Source of the DNA: Chitinophagaceae bacterium
GTDB lineage: Bacteria; Bacteroidota; Bacteroidia; Chitinophagales; Chitinophagaceae
Assembly (NCBI GenBank): GCA_016787085.1
Contig: JAEUVJ010000053.1
Span: forward strand, 124,001-188,000
DNA: 64,000 bases
Reading direction: 5' to 3'
Positions 44,502 through 52,184 of this stretch are shown one piece after another. The translations under genes and the position numbers were made by a program. The notes under the pieces are model-generated. The model worked only from the letters and a program-made list of their open reading frames with translations. It had not been told where the DNA came from and made no database searches. Every line of letters begins with the position of its first letter. The first letter of the stretch is position 1.

Positions 44502-45329
44502 ATGTCAAGCAACACCCGCCGTTCTTTTTTATCTAAGGCCCTTGCTGCAGGCTCAGCAGCTTTGTTATCTGTCAAAGGAATAGCCGCTGAACCGGAAGAG
44601 AACGAGGAGATAAAGGAACTGCCATCCTTACAAGGAAGAAAGATACTGTTCACTTATGGCGGCTGGCCGGGTCATGAGCCTGAAAAATTCCGGGATCATC
44701 TTGTTCCCTGGCTGAAGAATGAGGGGGCGGAAGTGCATGTGTTTGCTACGCTTGATCCTTATACTGATAAAGCGTTAATGGACAGTATTGACCTGGTACT
44801 GCAGATCGCTACGATGTCACAGATCAGTAAAGAACAGGAAAAGGGACTGCTGGATGCGATTGCACTCAATGGTACTGGTATGGCCGGCTGGCATGGCGGC
44901 ATGTGTGATGCATTCCGGAACAATACGGAATACCAGTATATGACCGGAGGACAATGGGTGTCGCACCCGGGAGGTGTGATAGACTACCGGGTTACCATTA
45001 CGAACAGGAAAGATGCAGTGACCAAAGGATTGAAGGATTTTGCTATGCATAGTGAGCAATACTATATGCATGTTGATCCCAATGTAAAAGTACTGGCTAC
45101 TACCCGTTTCAACGGGGCTATCAATTCATGGATAGATGGATGTGTGATGCCCGTAGTTTGGAAAAAAATGTATGGGAAGGGCAGGATATTCTATACATCT
45201 CTTGGGCATAATCTTGATCATATGACCAAAGTGCCGGAAGCTGTTGATATTTTACAAAGAGGCATCAGATGGGCCAGCGCCAGCAAATACCTGCCTGCAG
45301 AGAAATGGTTATCGCCAGTGTATAAATAG
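44502..45329 (+). CDS. ThuA-domain protein with Tat signal
   Basis: 275 aa. Starts SSNTRRSFLSKALAAGSAALLSVKGIAA, a twin-arginine signal for export of a folded protein. ThuA (trehalose-utilisation, flavodoxin-like amidotransferase fold) segment: ILFTYGGWPGHEPEKFRDHLVPWLKNEGAEVHVF, GTGMAGWHGGMCDAF and GKGRIFYTSLGHNLDHM. ThuA proteins help trehalose or glycoside metabolism and often act on sugars in the periplasm of Bacteroidota; substrate unknown. Confidence 0.85.
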   Translation: MSSNTRRSFLSKALAAGSAALLSVKGIAAEPEENEEIKELPSLQGRKILFTYGGWPGHEPEKFRDHLVPWLKNEGAEVHVFATLDPYTDKALMDSIDLVLQIATMSQISKEQEKGLLDAIALNGTGMAGWHGGMCDAFRNNTEYQYMTGGQWVSHPGGVIDYRVTITNRKDAVTKGLKDFAMHSEQYYMHVDPNVKVLATTRFNGAINSWIDGCVMPVVWKKMYGKGRIFYTSLGHNLDHMTKVPEAVDILQRGIRWASASKYLPAEKWLSPVYK

Positions 45330-45408
45330 GCAATGGGCAATTGACAAGACAAACCATGCAATTTCGGGGGCGGTGCTAATTGCAATTATCTATTGCCGAT
45401 TGAAGCTG
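45330..45408. repeat. Imperfect inverted repeat between ThuA and GSIII genes
   Basis: GGCAATGGGCAATTG near 45329-45343 is inversely repeated as CAATTATCTATTGCC near 45382-45399 with three mismatches. It may act as a weak shared terminator of convergent genes. Confidence 0.4.
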
Positions 45409-47598
45409 CTATCTCAGGAACAACAACTCTCTGTACCGCGGCAGGTACCACTCTCTGTCGTCCACTAATATTTCCAGTTTATCAACATGGTAACGTATCT
45501 GGTCAAAGAAAGCATCCTTCACCTGGCTCTGGTAGGCGATGGCTTTTGTTCGGGTGCTGGTCATCGCATTGCAGGTCTTCCTCGCTTCGATCATTTTTTC
45601 TACCAGGTCGCTGGCTTTGTTGATGTGTTCAGATATTTTATCAAGTATCTGTTTTTGGTTACTATAAGATGATTCAGGCAATCCTGCATCCTTCAATCCT
45701 TTGATATTATTACTTAATAAATTCTGGTACCGTATGGCAGGTGGCAAAATATGGCTGGTAGCCAGTTCACCCATGATGCGGCTTTCGATCTGTACCTTTT
45801 TGATATAACGTTCCAGTTCTATTTCGTGCCGGGCTTCCAGTTCTTCGTGTGTGTAGATCCCGTTGCTTTCAAATAGTATCTTGGCTTTGTCTGTGATCAT
45901 GGCATCAAGGGCCAGCGGTGTGGTTTTGACGTTGGCCAACCCTCTTTTCTCTGCTTCTTTTTCCCAGGCAGCGCTGTAGCCGTCACCTTCAAATAATACT
46001 TTTTCACTTTCTACAATATATTCCCGGATCACATGCATGATTGCGATCTCTTTCTTTTCGCCCTTGTTGATCAGTTTGTCCACATCTTCCTTGAACTGCT
46101 TCAGCGTTTGTGCCATGATGGTGTTTAGTACCGTCATCGGGTTGGCACAGTTGGCCGACGATCCTACTGCCCTGAACTCAAACTTATTTCCGGTAAACGC
46201 AAAGGGAGAAGTACGGTTACGGTCGGTGTTGTCCATCAGCAGTTCAGGGATGCTTTTATGGATATCTATCTTCAACATACTTTCATCTTGTTCGTCGAAT
46301 TTACTGCTCACCCTTTCCTTTACATCACTCAATACTTTGCTCAGGTATTGACCTATAAAAACAGAGATGATAGCAGGCGGTGCTTCATTGGCTCCCAGGC
46401 GGTGATCATTGGGCGCTGAGGCGATAGAAGCCCTTAATATGTCTGCATAATCATGCACGGCTTTGATGGTATTGACAAAGAATGTCAGGAACATCAGGTT
46501 GGTCTTCGGTGTTTTGCCTGGTGCCAGCAGGTTGACACCGGTATCTGTGCTCATGCTCCAGTTATTGTGCTTACCGCTTCCGTTGATGCCGGCAAATGGC
46601 TTTTCATGCAGCAGCACTCTCAGTTTATGACGACGGGCCACACGGTCCATGATATCCATCAGCAAAGAGTTGTGGTCAACAGCCACACTTACTTCTTCAA
46701 AGATGGGGGCACATTCAAACTGTGCCGGGGCTACTTCGTTGTGCCTTGTACGGAGAGGGATGCCTACTTTATAACATTCTGTTTCAAAATCCCTGATATA
46801 CGCATACACTCTTTCAGGAATAGAACCAAAATAATGATCTTCCAGTTGCTGGTTCTTGGCTGAGTTGTGGCCAAATACGGTACGGCCGCACATTACCAGG
46901 TCGGGACGGGCATTGAACAGCGCTTCGTCCACGACAAAGTATTCCTGTTCCCAGCCAAGTGTTGGGGTGACACGGCTTATGTTCTTGTCGAAATAATTAC
47001 ACACATCTACAGCGGCCTTGTTCAACGTTTCTGTTGCTTTCAGCAAAGGGGCCTTATAATCTAATGATTCACCGGTATAGGAAACAAAGATCGTGGGGAT
47101 ACATAGTGTTTTGCCATTCCCGATCTCCATGATAAAGGCTGGAGAGGATGGGTCCCATGCCGTATAACCTCTTGCTTCGAATGTAGCCCTGAGACCGCCA
47201 CTCGGAAATGAAGAAGCGTCTGGTTCCTGCTGGATCAAAGCATCACCTTCAAACTGTTCTATCGGAGTGCCATCGCTTTTTATGGTAAAGAAGGAGTCAT
47301 GCTTTTCTGCAGTGGTGCCTGTCAATGGCTGAAACCAGTGTGTAAAGTGGGTCACCTCTTTGCTTTCGGCCCATGAGCGGATACCGCTGGCGATCTGGTT
47401 GGCAATCGCCCGGTCAATCTTTTGCCCGGAACGGATAGAATTGACTAAGCTTTTATAGGCCTCGTCGCTGAGAAACTCCCTTGCAACTTTTAAAGTAAAA
47501 ACATTGGTAGCAAAAATACCTGTGATCTTTGGAGTGGTGGCTACATCAATATTCCCGTTGCCAGTCAGTTTGGCTAATGCTTTGAATCGGAGTGACAT
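45409..47598 (-). CDS. glnN: Glutamine synthetase type III
   Basis: 729 aa, the long GSIII form of Bacteroidota and cyanobacteria. MSLRFKALAKLTGNGNIDVATTPKITGIFATNVFTLKVARE opening; catalytic core with PTLGWEQEYFVVDEALFNARPDLVMCGRTVFGHNSAKNQQLEDHYFG, HEKPFAGINGSGKHNNWSMST (ammonium/glutamate site), and DRNRTSPFAFTGNKFEFRAVGSSANCANPM; helical C-terminal tail. Converts glutamate and ammonia to glutamine with ATP. It lies downstream of the type II enzyme, with a terminator-like hairpin between. Confidence 0.95.
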   Translation of the reverse strand: MSLRFKALAKLTGNGNIDVATTPKITGIFATNVFTLKVAREFLSDEAYKSLVNSIRSGQKIDRAIANQIASGIRSWAESKEVTHFTHWFQPLTGTTAEKHDSFFTIKSDGTPIEQFEGDALIQQEPDASSFPSGGLRATFEARGYTAWDPSSPAFIMEIGNGKTLCIPTIFVSYTGESLDYKAPLLKATETLNKAAVDVCNYFDKNISRVTPTLGWEQEYFVVDEALFNARPDLVMCGRTVFGHNSAKNQQLEDHYFGSIPERVYAYIRDFETECYKVGIPLRTRHNEVAPAQFECAPIFEEVSVAVDHNSLLMDIMDRVARRHKLRVLLHEKPFAGINGSGKHNNWSMSTDTGVNLLAPGKTPKTNLMFLTFFVNTIKAVHDYADILRASIASAPNDHRLGANEAPPAIISVFIGQYLSKVLSDVKERVSSKFDEQDESMLKIDIHKSIPELLMDNTDRNRTSPFAFTGNKFEFRAVGSSANCANPMTVLNTIMAQTLKQFKEDVDKLINKGEKKEIAIMHVIREYIVESEKVLFEGDGYSAAWEKEAEKRGLANVKTTPLALDAMITDKAKILFESNGIYTHEELEARHEIELERYIKKVQIESRIMGELATSHILPPAIRYQNLLSNNIKGLKDAGLPESSYSNQKQILDKISEHINKASDLVEKMIEARKTCNAMTSTRTKAIAYQSQVKDAFFDQIRYHVDKLEILVDDREWYLPRYRELLFLR

Positions 47599-47618
47599 GA
47601 TTATTGGCTTTTAGCAAA

Positions 47619-47654
47619 GAAAAAAAATCCCTTCCATACAAAAATGGAAGGGAT
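47619..47654 (-). terminator. Terminator/attenuator between the two glutamine synthetase genes
   Basis: Arms 47627-47637 and 47644-47654 form an 11-bp stem (ATCCCTTCCAT), and on the minus strand a run of T (complement of 47619-47627) follows. Ends most transcripts from the type II gene before the type III gene. Confidence 0.85.
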
Positions 47655-47680
47655 GAAATACTTATTGACAATAAATGCAA

Positions 47681-48691
47681 TTACGCTTTTACTGCTTTAA
47701 CGGTCTTGATGATACGTCCGGCTACTTTGTATGGATCAGCTGCTGAGTTAGGACGACGATCTTCCAGGTATCCTTTCCAGCCTTTGGCAGGAACCATTAC
47801 AGGGATACGGATAGAAGCGCCACGGTCAGAAACGCCATAGCTGAAATCATGTATGCTGGCTGTTTCGTGTTTGCCTGTAAGGCGGAGATGGTTATCTGCT
47901 CCATACACCTCGATATGTTCTTTCACTAGCGGGCGGAAGGCCTCACATACTTTATCGAAGATGGCTTTGCTGCCGGCATTTCTCAACAGGCTATTGGAGA
48001 AGTTGGCATGCATGCCGCTTCCGTTCCAGTCAAGAGCGCCGAGAGGTTTACAATGCCAGTTCACAGAAACTCCGTATTTCTCGCCGATCCTTTCCAGTAG
48101 GTAACGGGCGATCCATATCTGGTCGCCGGCTTCTTTGGCGCCTTTGGAGAATATCTGGAACTCCCACTGGCCTGCAGCTACCTCAGCATTGATACCCTCT
48201 ACGTTCAAACCTGCTTCGAGACAGGCGTCCAGATGTTCTTCTACAATATGGCGGCCATATGCATTGGCAGCGCCAACAGAACAATAGTAAGGACCTTGCG
48301 GAGCAGGAAAACCACCTGCAGGGAACCCGAGAGGTTTATTGGTCTGATTATTCCAGAGGAAATATTCCTGTTCGAAACCAAACCAGAAATCATTATCATC
48401 ATCATCAATATGTGCACGGCCATTTGATTCGTGAGGGGTGCCATCTGCACTTAATACCTCGCACATAACAAGGTATCCATTCTTACGCTGAGGATCGGGC
48501 ACGAAAAAAACGGGCTTTAATAAGCAGTCAGAAGATCCGCCTGGTGCTTGTTCTGTAGAAGATCCATCAAAGCTCCACATGGGTAGGTCAGCCAGCTTAC
48601 CACTAAACTCTTTTTCAATTTTTGTTTTACTGCGAAGGCTCTGGGTGGGCTTGTAACCGTCGAGCCAGATGTACTCAAGCTTTACTGCCAT
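47681..48691 (-). CDS. glnA: Glutamine synthetase type II (eukaryote-like)
   Basis: 336 aa. Beta-grasp opening KLEYIWLDGYKPTQSLRSKTKI, PMWSFDGSSTEQAPGGSSDCLLKP, FGFEQEYFLW (metal Glu), NAEVAAGQWEFQI, NGSGMHANFSNS (substrate site) and SDRGASIRIPVM. This is the octamer-or-decamer GSII type common in eukaryotes and present in some Bacteroidota. Together with the GSIII gene downstream it gives two glutamine synthetases in a row. The 169-nt spacer upstream is AT-rich without a clear NtrC or GlnR-like site. Confidence 0.95.
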   Translation of the reverse strand: MAVKLEYIWLDGYKPTQSLRSKTKIEKEFSGKLADLPMWSFDGSSTEQAPGGSSDCLLKPVFFVPDPQRKNGYLVMCEVLSADGTPHESNGRAHIDDDDNDFWFGFEQEYFLWNNQTNKPLGFPAGGFPAPQGPYYCSVGAANAYGRHIVEEHLDACLEAGLNVEGINAEVAAGQWEFQIFSKGAKEAGDQIWIARYLLERIGEKYGVSVNWHCKPLGALDWNGSGMHANFSNSLLRNAGSKAIFDKVCEAFRPLVKEHIEVYGADNHLRLTGKHETASIHDFSYGVSDRGASIRIPVMVPAKGWKGYLEDRRPNSAADPYKVAGRIIKTVKAVKA

Positions 48692-48860
48692 AACTTAGAA
48701 GGGGTTGTTTTATAAATTATTAATACTTTGCAATTTTACTGAATTTATAGCATAAATACGGGGGGGCGTTCAAAAAAGGTTAATAATTTTCAACTAACAA
48801 CCATTATTTTGATTAAATCCGGCTAAATTGTTCGAATTATTTTTTTATTTAATTCAATGG

Positions 48861-49703
48861 TTAGATCACCGCAGTTTCGCAAATAAAAGTAGGGGAGATG
48901 CCAGTGGACATGATGCGGGTCTCATAGTCTTCCGGCAGCAGGTTGCCGGTTAAAACAAGGGCTGTGTCCAAGCCGAATTTATTTCCGCCCAGGATATCGG
49001 TGTGGAGAGTATCTCCGACCATAAGAATATCTCTTTTGGTAATGCCGGCATGTACGGGAAGGATGTACTCCCAGGCAAACATGAATATCTGTGAGTCGGG
49101 TTTGCCAAACCGGATGAATTTCCGCCCGGTTATCTTTTCGATCATATAAGCCAGTCCGCCAATGGCAATACCCACGTCTTTTTTGGACATGGGATAAGCG
49201 CCGTCGGGATTGGCGATGATGGCCGGGATGGTTCTCCGGCGCAGCAGGTTGACTGCCTTATTTAGTCCGTTCATCCAGTCGAAACCCTCATCATCGAGCA
49301 GAACAAGAGCCGTAATATCGTTGATATTATCGTCGTTCATTTGTTCCAATGGTAAAGTATCAAGGCCCGGGTGCTCTATGTAGTGGGCTGAGTCTTCAGT
49401 GCCGAGATACGCTACCAGCCCCTTCTTCACTTTCAGGTCAAGGAATTCTTTTGCCAGCATACCCGAAGAAATGATCTTGTCCGGGGTGATATGCAGCAAC
49501 CCGCTTCTGTTGTATGAGTCTGCCAGCAATTCAGGGCTTCGGCTGGCATCGTTGGTGATAATGTAGTAAGACTTTTCCTGTTCATTCAGCCAGTCGAATG
49601 TTTTTTCGATACCGGGTATCAGACCTTTGTAGTTCTTGATAACACCATAGGCATCAAAAAAAATGACCTTGTAGCTTTCCAGTAACGATTTAAAGTCTGT
49701 CAT
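48861..49703 (-). CDS. HAD-superfamily phosphatase-like protein (TIGR01459 type)
   Basis: 280 aa. HAD IIA features: motif I FFDAYGVIKNYKGL (nucleophile Asp17; the usual second Asp is Tyr19), motif II YYIITNDASRS, motif III/IV GKPDSQIFMFAWE and DILMVGDTLHTDILGGNKFGLDTALVLTG. Cytosolic. The D-x-Y form of motif I is seen in parts of the TIGR01459 group and may change the chemistry. Starts 16 nt after the kinase gene, as the last of a three-gene operon. Confidence 0.85.
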   Translation of the reverse strand: MTDFKSLLESYKVIFFDAYGVIKNYKGLIPGIEKTFDWLNEQEKSYYIITNDASRSPELLADSYNRSGLLHITPDKIISSGMLAKEFLDLKVKKGLVAYLGTEDSAHYIEHPGLDTLPLEQMNDDNINDITALVLLDDEGFDWMNGLNKAVNLLRRRTIPAIIANPDGAYPMSKKDVGIAIGGLAYMIEKITGRKFIRFGKPDSQIFMFAWEYILPVHAGITKRDILMVGDTLHTDILGGNKFGLDTALVLTGNLLPEDYETRIMSTGISPTFICETAVI

Positions 49704-49719
49704 ACCTGTGTTGTTTAGT

Positions 49720-50763
49720 TCATTCCTTGATCTTTAAATGGGCAATGATCTTTTCGGGGTCAAAATCCCTGTCAACAGAGGGCAGGTATATCTCGATAGC
49801 TTCAGCATACAGCTTTTTGGCGTATTGCTCACTGAAGAAATACACTCCGTTTTTGATCACGTATGTCAGGATAAAAAAGCGATAAACTTCCCGCAGGAAA
49901 CGGATCTCGTCAGCGCTTAGCGGGTTGATCTTGTGATATTCACTCAGGAAAAGAAGGAACCGGTCTTCCATCAGCGGCCCGATGACATAGCTCCAGACGC
50001 TCCGGTCGCCCACATCACTTACTACACGGCTGAAGAAATAGAAATCAAGCATACGGCTGCTCATGCGGAACCAATCGTAATCCCAGCGACTGAACAACTG
50101 GAAATTATCCACAACTGAGAAGTTGCCGATGTTCCAATCAATAAATACAGGGATGATCTCAAAACTGCCCGCATTACACTTATTCCTGTTCTTTAAAAAC
50201 TGCTCGCAGTGATGTTTGATGAGTGCGACCTGCTCTTTATTTCCAAACCTTTTTTCGTTGGTTTCCAATTGTTCCAGAAGGTCATTTATATCTGTTCTTA
50301 AGGTCTTGCTGCTTTTGGGTAATACATTACGGATCCGGCTGCAGGCTAGGTGAAACTTGGCTATCTGGCGGCCAAAATTCCGGATATGTCCTTCCTGCAA
50401 ACGGCTGGGCATTCGTTGCATAACGCGGCTTGGATTGTAAAAAACAACCCAGGCATCTGCTTTTCCTTTTCTGTACCGGTAAGTATAGACCCTGTTGTTC
50501 TTTAAAAGGCTTTTGGCTAGCAAGTTCTCAAAAGGGTAGAGGAGGTTGTTACTTAAAGAATGAATGATCCGGTGATCTTCTTTAAAGTGCTCATATTTAC
50601 CAAATGTAGAAAGTTTTGCTATAATAAAATCTTCATCAGCAAAAGTTACTTTGTATACATGATTGGTAGACACCATCGGGCTAATGTCTTCTATGCTCCG
50701 GATGGTTCTTGAAGGGTCATAGCCTTTCCAGGCAAGTTTTACTATATCAGGATAATTGATCAT
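49720..50763 (-). CDS. APH/choline-kinase-like phosphotransferase
   Basis: 347 aa with the protein-kinase-like fold: STNHVYKVTFADEDFIIAKLSTFG (ATP-Lys), VFIDWNIGNFSVVDN (Brenner box with catalytic Asp and Asn; the usual HG is FI), and FSRWDYDWFRMSSR (metal Asp). No signal peptide. Start overlaps the end of the upstream membrane gene by 17 bp, implying translational coupling. Substrate could be a sugar or a small amine; no evidence for antibiotic resistance. Confidence 0.78.
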   Translation of the reverse strand: MINYPDIVKLAWKGYDPSRTIRSIEDISPMVSTNHVYKVTFADEDFIIAKLSTFGKYEHFKEDHRIIHSLSNNLLYPFENLLAKSLLKNNRVYTYRYRKGKADAWVVFYNPSRVMQRMPSRLQEGHIRNFGRQIAKFHLACSRIRNVLPKSSKTLRTDINDLLEQLETNEKRFGNKEQVALIKHHCEQFLKNRNKCNAGSFEIIPVFIDWNIGNFSVVDNFQLFSRWDYDWFRMSSRMLDFYFFSRVVSDVGDRSVWSYVIGPLMEDRFLLFLSEYHKINPLSADEIRFLREVYRFFILTYVIKNGVYFFSEQYAKKLYAEAIEIYLPSVDRDFDPEKIIAHLKIKE

Positions 50764-52051
50764 TGGATAGGGGTTGGCGGTTATTCTTTTGACCCAGAAA
50801 AGCGATGATCTTTTTCCAGTCTGTCAGGGCAACCATCGGCACCAGCAATAATGGAAATATAATACTGCGGTACCTGACTATAGCGCCGAGATTATTTACA
50901 CTAAAACCTATGGCCAACATGACAGAAAGCGAAAAGAAAATAAACAGGTAGATAATGTTTCCCGAATGGCCTTGATTTTTCCTTCTGAATACCAAAAAAA
51001 GCACAAACAAAGCCAGCAGTAAATTGATTTCCACACATGCGGCAAGTGTTAAAAGGTCTCGTACATCACCGGGATATGGCCTCAGAAGCGATAAGGTAAC
51101 AGCCTGCGGTACATTTTTCAGGAAACTGACAGCATCCGGCTCTAGTTTTTTAATGGGAATGTTAGACCCTCCGCCCTGCAGTTGCAGAAACGCCTGTTGC
51201 TTATCCACGACGGCTTTTGGAAAATCAAATCTCTCGCTGATATGCCGGCCATTAAAAAACAGGATAGCACAAAACGCATAAACCGCCAGGAATATGCCCA
51301 GACCATGCCGCTGCCGGCGGGCAGCCAGCAGCCATGCAATTACAGCCGGTATGACCAGGGCCATCATAAAATTTCTGAGCAACAGCAATAGTAGAAGACT
51401 GACAATGACTGCTATCCACCTTTTCCAGTGATAACGGCCATCCTTATAGCCGAAATACAAATGATAAATGATAAGACTGATGGCCAGAAAAATTAATCCT
51501 TCTTTATGGATACCGCTGGTCCAGTAAATAAAGGAAGGGATGAGAAATGAGGCCAGCAGGATGGTCATTTTCTGCCCCGGAAAAATATCGTTCATCACCC
51601 GGTAAACAGCCATGGGACCAAAAAGCGAGATGAAAGAAAAAAAGATCACATTGATATAGTACTGTCCGAAGCTGAAAATATTAAAGACCGAAAGCAGCTT
51701 CACAAAAATGTTCCCCTTCAGGTCATTCCAGTACGAATTGTAGGAACCAAAAAAATTATCTAATCCGCCCGGATAAGGATTGTAAAAAAGATTGCTGATA
51801 TACGCACCCGGATCAGTTAAGAGCAGCTTGTATTCTTCCCGGCCAGCCTGGTGAAATGACCAGGTGTCCACCATCTGGGCAAGATCACCGTAATATTTAC
51901 CCATCCATCCGTAAAAGATGCCAGCCATTACCTTCAATAAAAACAGGATGACCAATTGTGAATGGCTTAACCCGGAACGGGTAAAGAACCTGGTTCGGGT
52001 AACCAGCCAGGCAAACAATACGAGATAAGCGACAAACAGGAGATGCTCCAA
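50747..52051 (-). CDS. Polytopic membrane protein, glycan-polymerase-like
   Basis: 434 aa with about ten hydrophobic spans (for example LLFVAYLVLFAWLV, WIAVIVSLLLLLLLRNFMMALVIPAVIAWLLAA, LLLALFVLFLVF). Loops are moderately charged, with YYGDLAQMVDTWSFHQAGREEY and ERFDFPKAVVDKQQAFLQLQGGGSN. The late segment NNLGAIVRYRSIIFPLLLVPMVAL resembles the conserved RYR/P region of membrane glycosyl polymerases or transferases. No catalytic motif. First gene of the operon with the kinase and HAD genes; starts 134 nt from divergent purL. Confidence 0.6.
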   Translation of the reverse strand: MEHLLFVAYLVLFAWLVTRTRFFTRSGLSHSQLVILFLLKVMAGIFYGWMGKYYGDLAQMVDTWSFHQAGREEYKLLLTDPGAYISNLFYNPYPGGLDNFFGSYNSYWNDLKGNIFVKLLSVFNIFSFGQYYINVIFFSFISLFGPMAVYRVMNDIFPGQKMTILLASFLIPSFIYWTSGIHKEGLIFLAISLIIYHLYFGYKDGRYHWKRWIAVIVSLLLLLLLRNFMMALVIPAVIAWLLAARRQRHGLGIFLAVYAFCAILFFNGRHISERFDFPKAVVDKQQAFLQLQGGGSNIPIKKLEPDAVSFLKNVPQAVTLSLLRPYPGDVRDLLTLAACVEINLLLALFVLFLVFRRKNQGHSGNIIYLFIFFSLSVMLAIGFSVNNLGAIVRYRSIIFPLLLVPMVALTDWKKIIAFLGQKNNRQPLSNDQLS

Positions 52052-52149
52052 AAAGCAGCGGTTTTAAAATCGCAAAATAGGTATTATTCATCATAAGTAA
52101 GAGAGGATAAAGTATAAACAGATATCCCGTTTGGTCGCTCACATTTCCT

Positions 52150-52157
52150 TAGCTTTG
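52150..52157 (+). promoter_or_regulatory. Promoter -7 element for purL
   Basis: TAGCTTTG matches TAnnTTTG, 27 nt before ATG 52185; a TTTG lies upstream at 52130-52133 with a 16-nt spacer. Confidence 0.55.
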
Positions 52158-52184
52158 CAGCTCTTCATCATCACAACTTTTCTC

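Noticed and set aside
49720..50763. Aminoglycoside resistance kinase
   Set aside because: Only the general APH-like fold is visible; operon context with a membrane protein and HAD gene does not suggest resistance.
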